From: Tolypocladium sp. Sup5 PDA-1
Taxonomy: Eukaryota; Ascomycota; Sordariomycetes; Hypocreales; Ophiocordycipitaceae
Length of the DNA stretch: 64,000 nucleotides
NCBI GenBank assembly: GCA_000750105.3
Contig: JPHH03000002.1
Span: forward strand, 1,178,001-1,242,000
Direction: 5' to 3'
Positions 43,803 through 54,940 of this stretch are shown here, one piece after another. A model generated the notes under the pieces. That model was not told the DNA's origin, made no database searches, and saw only the letters and a list, made by a program, of their open reading frames with translations. The translations under genes and the position numbers were made by a program. Position 1 is the first letter of the stretch; each line of letters starts with the position of its first letter.

Positions 43803-44480
43803 GGCGGCAGCGTCGGGTACACGACCGAAGCTCGCATGTGCCGTCGCAGGCTCTGCGCACGTCCCGGTACAACGGTGTGCTGTCGTGAGAGCTCGCGTGC
43901 TGTCGTGAGAGCTCGGCGGAGCGGGAGCGATGTGGACGAGGTCTGGAATGGGTCTGTGGTCACCGTGGTGTCAAGACTCGAGGGAGGGGAAGAAGTTGCG
44001 CGATCTGAGGACGGCCTGAACTGGAGGGGTCCACAACTGACAGTGGCAGGCCGCAGCACCTCAGCCTCGGGCTTGGAGCCACTGTGGCGCCGCCTACGCC
44101 GAGTGCAGCGTTGGTGTGGCCCGTGACGGTGGCATTACTGCAAGCACATGCAACCGGCGTCCGACGGACGTGCAGATGGACCTCGACAGAATTTTCGACA
44201 TTCTCACCTGCATTGGGTCCTCGGCCAGATTGCCGGTTTGGCACCGCGGGACTGCGCTAGGTGTCGCCGGATGCCGCGGGCCTGCTCGATCCAGCACGAC
44301 GCCGATGCTGCTACGGGGTATCTGGCGGGAACGTGCATCTCAGAATCACGAGCTCCGCACGTTCGGTCGGCCCGTGATTGCAAGGGGCATTGCATGAGCG
44401 TGAAGCGTACGAAGTAGCATTGGCTTTAGACGCAACCTAGACGGACCCTGGCCCTATCGTCTACGGAGTAGTGCCACGGA
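43803..44480. other. Intergenic, 678 bp
   Basis: Promoter of the acyltransferase and 3' side of the rhodopsin-domain gene. A TACGGAGTA motif occurs near 44462. No gene seen. Confidence 0.5.
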
Positions 44481-45933
44481 CTACTTCTTGACAAGATTGA
44501 TGCTCGACGACGAATTGGAGAGGCCACTGTGTCCCGGCCAGTTTCCCGGCCAGTTTCCCAGCCAGTTTCCTGGCCAGTTTCCCGGCCGGCTGCCCGACCG
44601 GCTTCCCGACCGGCTTCCCGACCGGCTTCCCGGCCCACTTCCCGGCCCACTTCCCGGCCCACTTCCCGGCCCGTGTCCAGGCCTCGCCGACACCTCTTGC
44701 TTGATTGCCGTACGCACCTCGATCCCCGAGAGCTCAAGCTCGGAAGAGTTTGTCGTGCCGCTCACGGCGCCGGCCGATACGCCCCCGTACGCTCTGCTCA
44801 CCGTGGTCCGGATGACGCCCATCTCCAGTTTGCCGGCCGTGGGGGACCCGTCCTCTGTGCTGTTCAGGTTCTCCTTGCCGCTCTTCGCCGTGCTGTGTCC
44901 CAGCGTCTTTCGAAACAATGGCCCCATCTGCGGCATGCAGCCGCACAGGATGGACACGTCGCTCTCCAGAAGGGTGAAGAGGGTCTGCAGGGCGCTCGAG
45001 GCTGCGTACCGTCAGCGAGGATCCACCACCATGCAGGACTCGCACTTACTGGACAGCTGATCCGTGGTAAAGTAAAAGAACTGGACGACGCGCATGAGGC
45101 TGAAGACGCAAACACTACCGCGTGTCAGAACCGGCAACCTCGTCGGGGCGGGACTCTCACATGACGCCGACGCCGAGGACGAGCGTGACGGCAATCTTTT
45201 GCTTCCGCTTGATCTGCAGGCCCCACACCGTGGGCACCGGGATGGCGAGGATGGCAATGTCCAGCGCCAGGGCCAGCACCGCCGTCGTGATGATCTGCAC
45301 CCTGTACTTGTCATTCTCCAAGCACCAGCCCCCGGGCACGGACTTGTCCCAGTAGAACCATAACGGCCGGCACACGAGCGTCGTGTTCAGGATGACGGCG
45401 CCGGTCCAGATGACGACGCTCACGCCCACCGTGATCAAGGCGACGTTGACGACCCGTGTCAGCCCCAGGACACGTCGCAGGAAGAGGATGATGGACAGTT
45501 TGGCGAAGCCCATGGAGAGGGCCCAGCACTTGGTGAGGAGCCATGAGCCCTGCGAGTCGTCAGCGTCCAGGGAGACGAGGGAAGCTGAGGATGAGCCATA
45601 CCAGGTTGATGCGTACCTGCCTGTACACCGGCAGCAGATTGGTCGGAACGCCGATGCCGTTGTATGCCTCTGCGGAGGAACAGTCAGCAGAGAATTCGGA
45701 TATCACCGATGCGGTGACAGACTCAACAGCACCGCAGCCGTGTCTCCCCACATTACAACGACCGCGATGCCCATCAGCGCATCTTCCGCCCTGATCTTTC
45801 TCGTGACCATGCGGGAGGCGTACACCCGCAACGCAAAGGCCGTCGTCGAGATGATGACAAAGGTGATGCTGATTCCTGCCAGCATCTGGCGCAGGTAAAC
45901 CGCATTGGGAGACTCTGGAAAGTCTTGGGCCAT
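44481..45933 (-). CDS. Fungal rhodopsin-domain seven-helix membrane protein with repetitive tail
   Basis: Belongs to the large fungal rhodopsin-domain/PTH11-like group of integral membrane proteins, often putative surface receptors. Five exons encode 412 aa. Introns are 45670-45722, 45550-45616, 45115-45160 and 45002-45049. The first has an unusual GTCTGT donor, but splicing there is the arrangement that keeps the whole frame (total 1239 nt). Helices are visible in exon 1 (GISITFVIISTTAFALRVYA), exon 3 (ALITVGVSVVIWTGAVILNT and ITTAVLALALDIAILAIPVP) and exon 4. The family signature is LSIILFLRRVLG and the WGLQIKRKQK cytosolic loop. The tail after residue 330 carries tandem GPGS, GSRS and PGNW repeats. 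An upstream in-frame ATG at 46053 would add 40 residues. Confidence 0.85.
44538..44676. repeat. 12-bp tandem repeats in the tail of the rhodopsin-domain gene
   Basis: Three blocks in a row of TTTCCCGGCCAG-, CTTCCCGACCGG- and CTTCCCGGCCCA-type 12-mers, about four copies each. On the minus strand they encode PGNW, SGSR and PGSG units. Confidence 0.9.
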
Positions 45934-47875
45934 CTTGGAGCACAACCCGACGTGCAGAACCGAGACAAGTCGTATGAGGATCCTCGCCAAGAGCGATACG
46001 GCAGCAAAATCAAGTGATTCGAGGCCGCATGGGCGGATGGAAGACGAGGGCAAACCGTCTTCTTATGCACATGAGTAATTTTCAACAGTATGCCGCGAAC
46101 CGCGGGACCAACGCCTCAGACGTATATCCAGAAGCAGCAATCATCGTCGAGTGCGTGTGAGATGTCAGAGTTGACCCGCGCCCTCGCCCTGACCGAGTTG
46201 GTCGCTGATTCGACACGACCGCCGCAACCCGGTCTTGACTGGCCAGAAACGCTTGCCATATAACTGGGTGTTCTCCACGGCAGGATAGGCCGAGAAGTTT
46301 GAGCCTTATTCTCTCGACGTTGTCGGTGACAACTCCATGTGGTGATGTTGGTCAGGACCGTGGAGCCCTCACCTCGTATGCGCAGCTCAGACGTCCACGA
46401 AGCCAATTTCCCAATACGCCTAGAACAATGGGCAACGTGCGTTGGCTGAGACTGCCGCGCTGCATGAATAGGCATAAATGGCGCCTACCTGAGAACTCTG
46501 ATGATGCAGTTGAGTGGTTATCCTGCATCGCCCAACGCGATGCATTGCCGGCCATTGAGCTACGTAGCGGGTGTTGGTCGGCAACATGGCCTGAGAGATT
46601 GATCTTTGGTCCAACGGCGGAACGGTTCCTGACTCTACCCATTCCACCGTAGTCGATGCGGGATCGTCGTGCGGACGGCAAGCAGCCTATGCAGGGGCAA
46701 GCTCGGGCTCTCCCAACTCGGACGCAACACACCCAACGTGCTCATGATGGCATGCAACCGACCGCTCGGTGACCAGTCACCACGGCGTCCTGAGCTGTCC
46801 TTCCGGTCCGAGGCGTCTCCTGCATTTGCTGTTGGATGTTGCTACGATCCGCGACAATCAACCCAGCCCTGGGACACGTCCGCTTCAACGAGCTGCTGCC
46901 GGGAGCCGTGCTTCGCTCTCGCTTCGGGTTGGCGCCGCGAGCAGCATCCACGCCCGTCGCTCTTTGATTTCCCCACCGCCAGCATCTTCTGGTTTGCGGA
47001 TCGCCGGGAAGCCGAAGCAGTCATTGATCCATCCGGTCACCCACCAGGCCTGTGCTTGGAGGAGCCAAGATTGGCCAGTTCATGGTTGAAGAGGGATTCC
47101 GCACATGTGTGATTTGCTCGTGTTGCACCCAAATGTCTGCACCAGCGCAAATGCTTCCATCGGCCACAACTTTGTCAACATCGGCTCTATTTTGAAGACG
47201 AGTACATTACACGATAGCCAGGGGCCTGCAGATTATTGTTTTGTACACCAACCGCGCGTCCGGATTACTGCCGCTAATCGGCGACGGAGTGAACTAGCCT
47301 GTCTGTCCTGGGATTGCTGCCCACCAACCTCGGTAGTTGCACGATGGAATTCAAAACGCCTGCAAACTTTACTTGCAGGGATTAATACAAGACCTGCCTC
47401 GCGGTGAGATTACCCTACCCGTAGTCTTGTTTTGAGCGGCATGTGCTTCGTTTCGTACGAGCTCACACCTGTAGACCGTTCGACGTCAAGGAATTCTCCC
47501 ATTTGGCACCGGTGGCTTGGTCGCGAAACCACCAACTCGGGACGAGTCAATCACCCGACGCCGCACGTTTCACGTTCGTCTCAATGGCGCTGGTCGAGCT
47601 AACCGCACTACTCACTTGGGTACTACATTGCGCTGTTGTGTTGAATTGATTCCAAAGACTCCTCATGAGCTATACAGCCTGATGGATTGATTCCAAAGAC
47701 GTGACTCTGCCAGCGCCAAGTGGTTGAAGACATGAGGGCCGTCAGACGACAACTATAAATATCCGTCGATTGACCAATTTGAAGCGGTAGAAAGTCGTGA
47801 CAACTTCTCAAGTCATTCATCCGAACAGTTGCTGTATCAAATACTCTTCATTTTTCAATAAACCATTCATTCCAA
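45934..47875. other. Gene-poor intergenic, 1.9 kb
   Basis: Promoter of the rhodopsin-domain gene at the left and of the beta-propeller gene at the right. Open frames up to about 147 codons have no supporting features. Confidence 0.5.
47754..47761 (+). promoter_or_regulatory. TATA box of the beta-propeller gene
   Basis: TATAAATA, about 115 bp upstream of the ATG at 47876. Confidence 0.55.
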
Positions 47876-49144
47876 ATGCCTTCCGTCCTCTTAATCGCGC
47901 TTACCCTCCTCACCCTCTCCTGTCAGGCAACGGCAAGGCCCCGAGGATGCAAGGCCTCAGCATCCAGCAAGGCAGTCTACTTCATCACCAACAACGATGC
48001 AAACGCCGTCGTTGCCGTGCCCATTGGCGCCGCCGGAACCCTCTCCGGCGGGGCTTTGACACCCACGGGCGGAAAGGGGGCCGTCTCTATCGACGGCAGC
48101 ACCAATGCTCCGGCCGCAAAAGATGGCCTGGTGAGTCAGTCGTCTCTGAGCATCGCTGGGAATGTGAGTGTTGATTCTTGGCACGCGGGACTCGACTGAC
48201 CGCTATAGCACCTGTTTGCCGTCAACGCGGGCTCAAACACAGTCTCCATGTTTGCCATCAACCCTGCAGACCCTGCGAAGCTGAGCATGGTGGGCAAGCC
48301 CGCGGCAGTGCCCGGCGAGTTCACCAATACCGTTGCCGCCTCGGCCAAGAACAAACTCGTCTGCGTTGGTGCCACTGGCGCCGTCGCCGGCATCTCGTGC
48401 GCCTCCTTTGATGCCCAATCCGGCATTGGCAAGATGGACAAATTGCGAGCCCTCGACATCAAGCAGTCCACTCCGCCAGTTGGACCAACAAACACCCTAT
48501 CCCAGGTCTTTTGGTCCAACGACGAGAGCACGCTCTTTGCCACCGTCAAGGGCGACCCCGCAAAGAACAACACCGGGTTCCTCGCAGCATTCCCCGTTCA
48601 GGGACGCCCCGAGAGTTGCAAAGGTGTCGTGACACTGTCCGCGGAGGTGCAGAGCTCCCCAAACGGCACCGCCGTGCTCTTTGGCTCCCTGCCGATCCCC
48701 AACACGTCCAACGTCTTTGCCACCGACGCATCGTTCGGCGGGGCCATACTCTCCGTCGACAAGTCCGGCCACGGCTCCCTGGTGGCCACACAGCCCATCG
48801 ACGGGCAAAAGGCAACGTGCTGGGTGACCATCTCACCGGCGTCCAACACGGCCTTTGTGACGGACGTGGCAACGCCCAGACTTGTGGAGATGAGCCTCGA
48901 GGACGCGAGCATTGTGGGACAGGTAGACCTGGCGTCGACAGGGGCCACTGGCATGATTGATCTAAAGGCCGCGGGAAACTTTGTGTACGCCCTCGCACCG
49001 GGCGCCGGCAATACCAGTACGCAGGTATTGGTGATGGATGTCAGGGGTGGAAGCAAGCTGGTCCAGCAGTTTGACGCGGGAGCTCTCGGTGCAGGTGCAG
49101 TTTCTCAGGGAATGGCTATTCTGGAGTCTGATGCGTCTCGGTAA
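47876..49144 (+). CDS. Secreted seven-bladed beta-propeller protein (lactonase / carboxymuconate-cyclase-like)
   Basis: Two exons encode 407 aa; the intron is 48164-48208. A signal peptide (MPSVLLIALTLLTLSCQATA) is followed by repeated beta-propeller blades of the lactonase type: AVYFITNNDANAVVAVPI, HLFAVNAGSNTVSMFAIN, NKLVCVGATGAVAG, VFWSNDESTLFATVKG, TCWVTISPASNTAFVTD and GNFVYALAPGAGNTS. Several fungal homologues are annotated as 3-carboxymuconate cyclase and include abundant secreted or wall glycoproteins; enzymatic activity is rarely shown. A surface or extracellular role is therefore more likely than catabolism. The siderophore-transporter gene follows on the same strand, 264 bp on. Confidence 0.85.
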
Positions 49145-49221
49145 TCTGCACCTCGGGGATGGCGTTTGATTTTCTAAGCCGCCCAAGCCGCCGCAAATAC
49201 ACATGTCAACCTCTGATTGAT

Positions 49222-49227
49222 TGATAA
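49222..49227 (+). promoter_or_regulatory. Possible GATA-factor site upstream of the siderophore transporter
   Basis: TGATAA (followed by G) matches the HGATAR core bound by SreA/Urbs1-type iron repressors, about 185 bp upstream of the transporter start. A single short match is weak evidence. Confidence 0.3.
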
Positions 49228-49408
49228 GATTACGAGTCCCAAGCGGGCGAGTGGGGCAGTTCCCGAAGAAGGAATGGCCAATGGCGCAGCCTTCTTCCAC
49301 GTATACTCGTAATCCGATGTTGCGGTTATATCCGGTCACTACTCCGAGACGCACATCTTTGCTCCGTTTTCTGCGGCATCAAGTTCTCGGTGACATCCAA
49401 CCGTTAAA

Positions 49409-51220
49409 ATGCATGGAAGCAGCCACGCATCCGTAGCTACCGAGCTGCAAAGGACGTCTCGAGGAGTTGACCATGGCGCGGGACCTCCCGTCGACACTTC
49501 GAGCTCGCCTCAACCATTGAGCAAATTACCGGACATCCCGACGTGGCAGAAATGGGTCTTGTGGATAAGGTGCGCCGCCTGTGCTGGGATCTGACGCGTT
49601 GACTGACGAATCAGTGTTGTACTCACAAGCTATGCGAATGGGCTGGACAACTTCACCATGACGGTGTACCTGAACGCCGCGGCGTCTCAGTTCAACGGAA
49701 TCGTACAATACACGACACTCGCCGTCATCCAGAGCATGATCCTGGCTGTTGGCAAACCGGTCTTTGCCAAGCTGGCGGACGTCCTGGGACGAGCTGCTGG
49801 TTTCGCCATATCGATTGTTCTCTTCACCATCGGCACCGTCACGATTTCCTCTTCCAACAGCATCGGGGGCTTGGCTGCGGGAATGGTCTTCTTCGCCCTG
49901 GGAAACACTGGACTGTCGTTTAACCTGTCGCTCCTGGTCGCCGACCTTACCTCCCCGCGGTGGCGATGCACCATCTCCAACGTTCTCGCCATTCACTTCG
50001 TCATCAACTTTGGAATTGCGTCCAAGATCACCGACGCTCTGGTGCCCCGGAACTGGAGATGGGGGGTCGGAATGTTCAGCATCATCAACCCTTGCGTCAC
50101 GGGGCCGATGATTGCCGTCCTGGCCTGGCAGCAGTATCAATCCGCACGGCAAGGCGCCATTCGCAGATACCCGTATCAAGGCATGGGCTTCCTGAGGGCG
50201 GTTGGCGCATTTTTCGTCGACGTCGACTTCCTCGGACTGTTCTGCTTCGCCGGCGGCTTTCTGCTACTCCTTCTCCCCCTGACAATCGCCGAACGGGCTC
50301 CCGACGGGTACGGAAGCGGCTACATCATCGCAATGTTCGTGCTCGGGGGGGCGTTGCTCTTGGCCTGGCCCCTCGTCGAGCTTCGATCGCCCCGTCCGTT
50401 GGTCCGTCTGCGCAGCTTCTTCGCCAACCCCGACGTGGTTGTGCCCGGGGCCATCCTGTTCGTGGACCAATTTTCCGTCGCCCTGACCATGACTCCTGCG
50501 TACCAGTGGATCTCAATCACCCACGGCTGGGGCCCGGGTGGTGCGACCTATTTCCTATACACCCAGTCTCTGTGCCTCGTCGTCTTTGGCATATTGGCCG
50601 GGCTCGCGGCCACCTACACCGGCAGATACAAGCACGTGTGCATCGCGGGCGCCTGCATCCGCATCGTCGGCCTTGGGCTCATGATGAGATACCGCGGAGC
50701 CGATGCGTCCACCTTTCAAGTGGTGATTCCTCAAGTTCTCATGGGTCTAGGCGGAGGGCTCATGACCGCCAACGTCACCGTCGTTGCGCAGGCGGCGGTA
50801 TCCCACGAAGAGCTCTCCATCGTCACGGGCTTCGTCTTGCTCGTCCTCGAACTGGGGGCCGCCATCGGCAGCGCGGTCGTCGGCGCCGTGCAGCAGACGC
50901 TTCGTTCCAGCCTGCATCAGTATCTCGATCCAATCACAGGCGGCAACGCCACGGTCGTCGACACCATCTACGCTCAGGGCAGTCTCGCCATGACAAGATA
51001 TCCCCTGGGCACGCCCATACGGGACGCCACCGTTCACGCTTGGACCGATAACATGCATCGGCTAATCATTGCGGCCGTCACGCTCGGCGCGGTGAATCTC
51101 TTGACTTGTGTGGCTCTGCCTGACCATGAGTTGAAGGACAAGCAGCAGAACAACGTGGAAATTGGAGGCATTGGCGTTCTCCCGCCTGTTGCTGCGAGAG
51201 CTGACAAGGGCCAGCCTTGA
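49409..51220 (+). CDS. Siderophore-iron transporter, MFS (ARN/SIT family)
   Basis: Takes up ferric siderophores through the plasma membrane or an endosomal membrane by proton symport. Two exons encode 588 aa; the intron 49570-49614 joins WQKWVLWI to SVVLTSYANGLDNFTMTVY, after which the frame is uninterrupted. About 14 membrane helices are visible, as expected for this subfamily. Typical features include VGKPVFAKLADVLGRA (the cytosolic loop 2-3 equivalent), the LSFNLSLLVADLTSPRWR segment, RNWRWGVGMFSI, and a C-terminal extracellular loop before the last helix (TVHAWTDNMHRLI). The start at 49409 is the first in-frame ATG; later Met codons fall only after the first helix begins. Confidence 0.93.
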
Positions 51221-51713
51221 GTGCCTGGCTGCGATGACGGGGTAGATCCGGGTATATCAATTTGGGGCATGGAGGCAAGGAGAGCTTTTATATGGGTTGT
51301 GAATACGGTCCTTTGAACTGAGAGAGGTTGGAAATTCAAACACTTGGAATTATGAACATTGACGTGGACTCAACATGTACAATGCAGGCACATGGCTTCT
51401 GGCATTTCACCCATGCGATGTATGGTTAGCAGCAATGTCACATTCGTCACTTGGCACATGCAAACAATTTCATCAGAGGCCACCCGTATATTCATTCACC
51501 GTTCACTGACGATTACCCTCCTCCGGCTCCCTGATATCCTGTCCTACCACATCGACCTCTCCCAACGCAGCCTGACTCGTCATTTTTTGACGTTATTTTT
51601 GTCTTGGGCGGAAGGGAGGTGAACGGTCTTGCGAGGACTGCCCTGGTCGCTGCCAACGGAATTTTCGTCGTCGCTGTCGCTGTCCTGCGACGCCGCTGGA
51701 GAGCACACCGTGG
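51221..51713. other. Convergent intergenic region, 493 bp
   Basis: 3' regions of the siderophore-transporter and zinc-knuckle genes. Nothing recognised. Confidence 0.5.
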
Positions 51714-53137
51714 TCACCGGGCTCGACGGTCACTGCCGGACTGCGTCTCGGGGGCCTCTGCCATGGTCTCGTCGGCCTCGGCGGGCTTGTCGACGGGATT
51801 GATGCTCAACCCAAAGGTCCCGAGCGCCATTCCCACCGACGACGTCCTCGGGTCCCGCGGGAGACAAAAGCGGTCGAACCCGACGTCGCTGTAGAGCTTC
51901 AGCAACTTCTTCCACTCGTCGTGCCGCTTTACTCGGAACTCGGTGGTGTACTCCACCGTCAAGGAAGGCTGTCCGGCATTGGCAAGCCTGCCTGGATCGC
52001 CCTGACCATATGAGTCGGCCATCCGGGGCCGGCGAGGGCCAGAGGGGGCATTTTGCCACGCTTGCCCACAATCTCGCAGAGCTGCATTTCGGCGCTCATC
52101 TCGCCGTACGTGGCGCACTGGTCCACCATGTGCGTCCTGGAGTTGCACAACGGGCAAGCCGCAACCGTCCCGTTGGCGTCGGCAACGATGCACTTGTTGA
52201 CCTTGTGGGTGTGCAGGCCACAGCTCGCGCACTGCTCCCGCTTGGAAAGCGTGTTCGGCGTCCACGTCGCGGCTCCGGACGGCGGTGCCCACTGAGACCC
52301 TCCCAGTCCCTGACGCTGGGGCGCCCTCATCCTGGGGGGGGCCGTCGGCCGCGCGCTTCCGGAGATGATGTCGTCTAGGGGGTCACGGGTGCCCCCCATG
52401 GACGCGTCCTCGTCGTCCGAGGCGTCTCTGGCAGGCTGCTCGGCCATCGGTTGCGCCAGCTGCGCAGGCTGCCGCTTGCGCACGCACCGTTGCCTCAGGG
52501 GCTTGAACACGAAAGGCAGCTCCGGCATCTCTGAGCGCCCGATCCTGTTTTGCTCCATCAGAGACTGTTTATTGGCAAACTTCTGTCTCTGGGGGGTGTG
52601 CAAAAGCACCACCGACCCGCGGCAACGGCCAGCCCGTCTCACGGCTTCCAACAAGCCCCTCTGGCCCTCGACACGGACGGGCGCCACGATGTCTGTTTGC
52701 GTCCCACGGCTGACCTTGGGCACTGGGGTACCACTGCCCCTGCCCTGAGAGGCGGGCTGGTTGTTCGGAGCCTCTTGGCCCCTCCCATATCCGGTGCCTT
52801 GATGGCCACCGTATGGATGATGGCGATTCGAGCTGCCGTGATGGCCGCCCCTGCCGCCTCCTCGGTAGCCAGCGTGGCCACCTCGGACAGCGACTGTGCC
52901 TCGGCCAGCAGCAGCGAGAGCAGCAGCGCCAGCAGCAAAGCCAGCAGCAAAGCGAGCAGCAAAGCCAGCATCGGCGTCTCCAGCTGGGGCGTTGCCTTGG
53001 GCACCTCGGCCAGCGGCTATGCCTCCGGCTGGGGCATTGTCTTGGGCACCACGGCCCTGGGCACCACGGCCCTGGCCGCCACGTCGGTGGCCATTGCGAT
53101 CAAAACCGCTCCACGAACCAAAAGCCTTTTGAGGCAT
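51714..53137 (-). CDS. Zinc-knuckle protein with RGG N-terminus and a probable frameshift near its 3' end
   Basis: From ATG 53137 a 392-aa frame runs to a stop at 51959. The N-terminus is Arg/Gly- and Ala-rich (GGQGRGAQGRGAQ, GYRGGGRGGHHGSS). An acidic middle (DASDDEDASMGG) is followed by two CCHC-like knuckles, CASCGLHTHKVNKC and CPLCNSRTHMVDQC. After MPDSLP the frame stops, but the -1 frame continues without a break to 51714 with coding-like sequence (TVEYTTEFRVKRHDEWKKLL, FDRFCLPRDPRTSSVG), which resembles the way related fungal zinc-knuckle proteins end. No credible intron links the frames, so I infer a one-base change (real or sequencing error) near 51962-51975. Nucleic-acid binding is likely. 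The family is often lineage-specific and transposon-associated. Confidence 0.65.
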
Positions 53138-53185
53138 CTTGCCAAAGCGAGGGAGAGAGAATGGTACAAGAAGAATGTGTAGTAA

Positions 53186-53186
53186 G

Positions 53187-53218
<32 letters not shown>

Positions 53219-53220
53219 TG
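53186..53220. repeat. (GTGC)n microsatellite
   Basis: About nine tandem GTGC/TGCG tetranucleotides in the leader/promoter of the zinc-knuckle gene. Confidence 0.9.
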
Positions 53221-53380
53221 GTGGGTGATGATGTGGTCGCGTGTGTGTGTTTGTTGTGAAAAACTCGGGTGGTTGCGTTTGTGATTATTTTTCTTCGTAC
53301 TTGCAAACACCTGACGACAGCCTGAAAATTCTTCAACTATATCACATGACGTGACTCGGTTGCCGTCGAAACGTTGCCGC

Positions 53381-53595
53381 TGTTCAGCAGCTGTTCAACA
53401 ACTGTTCAATAGCTGTTCAGGTCATGATTGCTACCGAGACGGCGTCCGAACTGTCTGAGTTATAGCTGACCATGCCACTCATGCCATTCATACAATATAT
53501 GCTATTCGTGCAGTTTGTTTCTACCTGTGATACTTTATTGAGTCTTGTTGTTCAGACAAGAGGAGTTCTGGTAGCACAGGAGCCCGCCATAGTTA
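53381..53595. repeat. Left copy of a diverged ~200-bp direct repeat
   Basis: Shares blocks in the same order with 55345-55555: CTGTTCAGGTCATG, TTGCTACCGAGAC, CATGCYACTC, GCCATTC, GAGGAGTTCTGGTAGC and AGGAGCC. It begins with short CTGTTCA-type microrepeats (53375-53420). Confidence 0.85.
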
Positions 53596-53974
53596 GATGG
53601 CTGGGTTAACCCCCGAGACACTCGGCAGCAAGGCTATGAATAATAAAAGGCGCGCTCGAGCGAAATTGGCTGAGCTCGTCTATTCACAATACATTAAATG
53701 TTCTTGCTACCAGCACAGTGCCGAGGGTACCGCCGTGGCTGCTAGGTATGGAGTGGTAGTATCCCAGGGGCCTGGGCAGCTTGCAGTGATGTACATAGCC
53801 ACCTGCACACAGCCCTGAATTCCATGTCATGTGATACGTATGGGATTTTTAAGATGGAGGGTTTGACAGAGACATGTCCGATAAAAAGCAACCGGAGAAA
53901 AAAAACAATTTCTTCACAACAGACTCACACGACCACATTACCAAACGACCATCCACCCACGCAGTACCTTTACA

Positions 53975-54940
53975 ATGCATACAATGGAGGAATGTCGGGC
54001 TCACATCAGAAACGTCCTAGGGATGCTAGAGACTAAGCCTCACAGCAAGGCCGGCCTGGACAGGGCGGCGGGCTTGCTCAAGGATCTGTGTGATCGCGTC
54101 GAAGCTGCTGTCGGCGCCAACATCGAGCACCTCGCGGTCAAGGAGAACGATCTCGCTCAGCGGCATGCGGCCAAAGGGAAAGAGCTCGCCCAGCACCACG
54201 CGGTCAAAGGGAATGAACTCGCCCAGCAGCAGGAAGCAGCCAGTCGGGCGGCGTCTGAGCTTCACCAGACCAAAGCCGAGCTGGATGAGCTCAAAAAGTC
54301 TGTTGACAAGCTGCTGGGCAAGGTGAAGCACCTTGAGCAACCGATGGAAGTCTTCGATCAGGAGACCCTGAAGAAATGGCAAGACTACTGCCTGAATAGC
54401 GCCAAGGTCCTGGATGCAGCTGCAGCGCTGGAGCATCAGAACGCATCCGCAGCCGGACGGCTCTCCGAGCTCCTGCAGACGAGCATGGAGAAGACTTCCG
54501 AGATGCAGGGGCGGCTCGAGGACAAGTCCGCCCAGGTCGAGCAGCTTCTCTCGGAGAAGATTACCAGCATCAACTGGGCCCAAACTCTGGAAGAAAGGGT
54601 CAAGGAATTGGAGGCTTCCAGCGCATTTTCGAAGCTCAAAGAAGCTGTCGAGGAGGCCTCACGGCTCCGAGAGAAGGTGGCCGAGTTGGAGTCAAAGGCC
54701 AAGAGGCAAGATGCCCAAGTAGTGGCTACGAAGCTCCGAGAGGAGGTGGCCAAGCTTCAGACAGGGGCCAAGAAGCAGGGAGACGCCCATGCAGAGGCTA
54801 CGCAGCTCCGAGAGGAGGTGGCCGAGCTGCAGGAAGAGGCCTCACAGCTCCGAGAGGAGGTGGCCGAGCTGCAGGAAGAGGCCGCGCAGCTCCGAGAAAT
54901 AGCAGGGCAGGCGGCCGAAGCCCTAGAGAAGTCGAATTAA
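53975..54940 (+). CDS. Coiled-coil protein with internal heptad repeats (unknown family)
   Basis: Single exon, 321 aa, almost entirely predicted alpha-helix rich in Glu, Ala, Leu, Lys and Gln. Internal repeats include three HAAKGKELAQ-type units near residues 57-85 and, near the C-terminus, tandem LREEVAELQEEA units (residues about 265-312). Two adjacent start codons, 53975 and 53984, are possible. GC content and codon use match the normal genes rather than the neighbouring AT-rich block. The gene lies between two diverged direct repeats, suggesting that it sits inside or beside a former mobile element. No function can be assigned; scaffold or tether roles are typical of such proteins. Confidence 0.65.
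   Translation: MHTMEECRAHIRNVLGMLETKPHSKAGLDRAAGLLKDLCDRVEAAVGANIEHLAVKENDLAQRHAAKGKELAQHHAVKGNELAQQQEAASRAASELHQTKAELDELKKSVDKLLGKVKHLEQPMEVFDQETLKKWQDYCLNSAKVLDAAAALEHQNASAAGRLSELLQTSMEKTSEMQGRLEDKSAQVEQLLSEKITSINWAQTLEERVKELEASSAFSKLKEAVEEASRLREKVAELESKAKRQDAQVVATKLREEVAKLQTGAKKQGDAHAEATQLREEVAELQEEASQLREEVAELQEEAAQLREIAGQAAEALEKSN

Larger units (their letters stand above)
53138..53974. other. Intergenic, 837 bp, composition becoming AT-richer
   Basis: Contains the zinc-knuckle leader with its microsatellite, then the left copy of a 200-bp direct repeat (53381-53595), then the promoter of the coiled-coil gene. No other gene is seen. Confidence 0.55.

Noticed and set aside
41439..44126. 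895-codon open frame on the plus strand
   Set aside because: It is antisense to the glycerol-3-phosphate acyltransferase. High GC at third positions removes stops on the opposite strand. The translation is Arg/Ala/Leu/His-rich without domains.
49658..51220. Siderophore transporter starting at ATG 49658
   Set aside because: This would remove the first membrane helix. The upstream exon with a clean intron 49570-49614 restores the conserved N-terminal sequence.
53186..53420. CRISPR-like spacing of short repeats
   Set aside because: The GTGC run is a simple microsatellite and the CTGTTCA units are adjacent microrepeats without spacers, in a eukaryotic genome.
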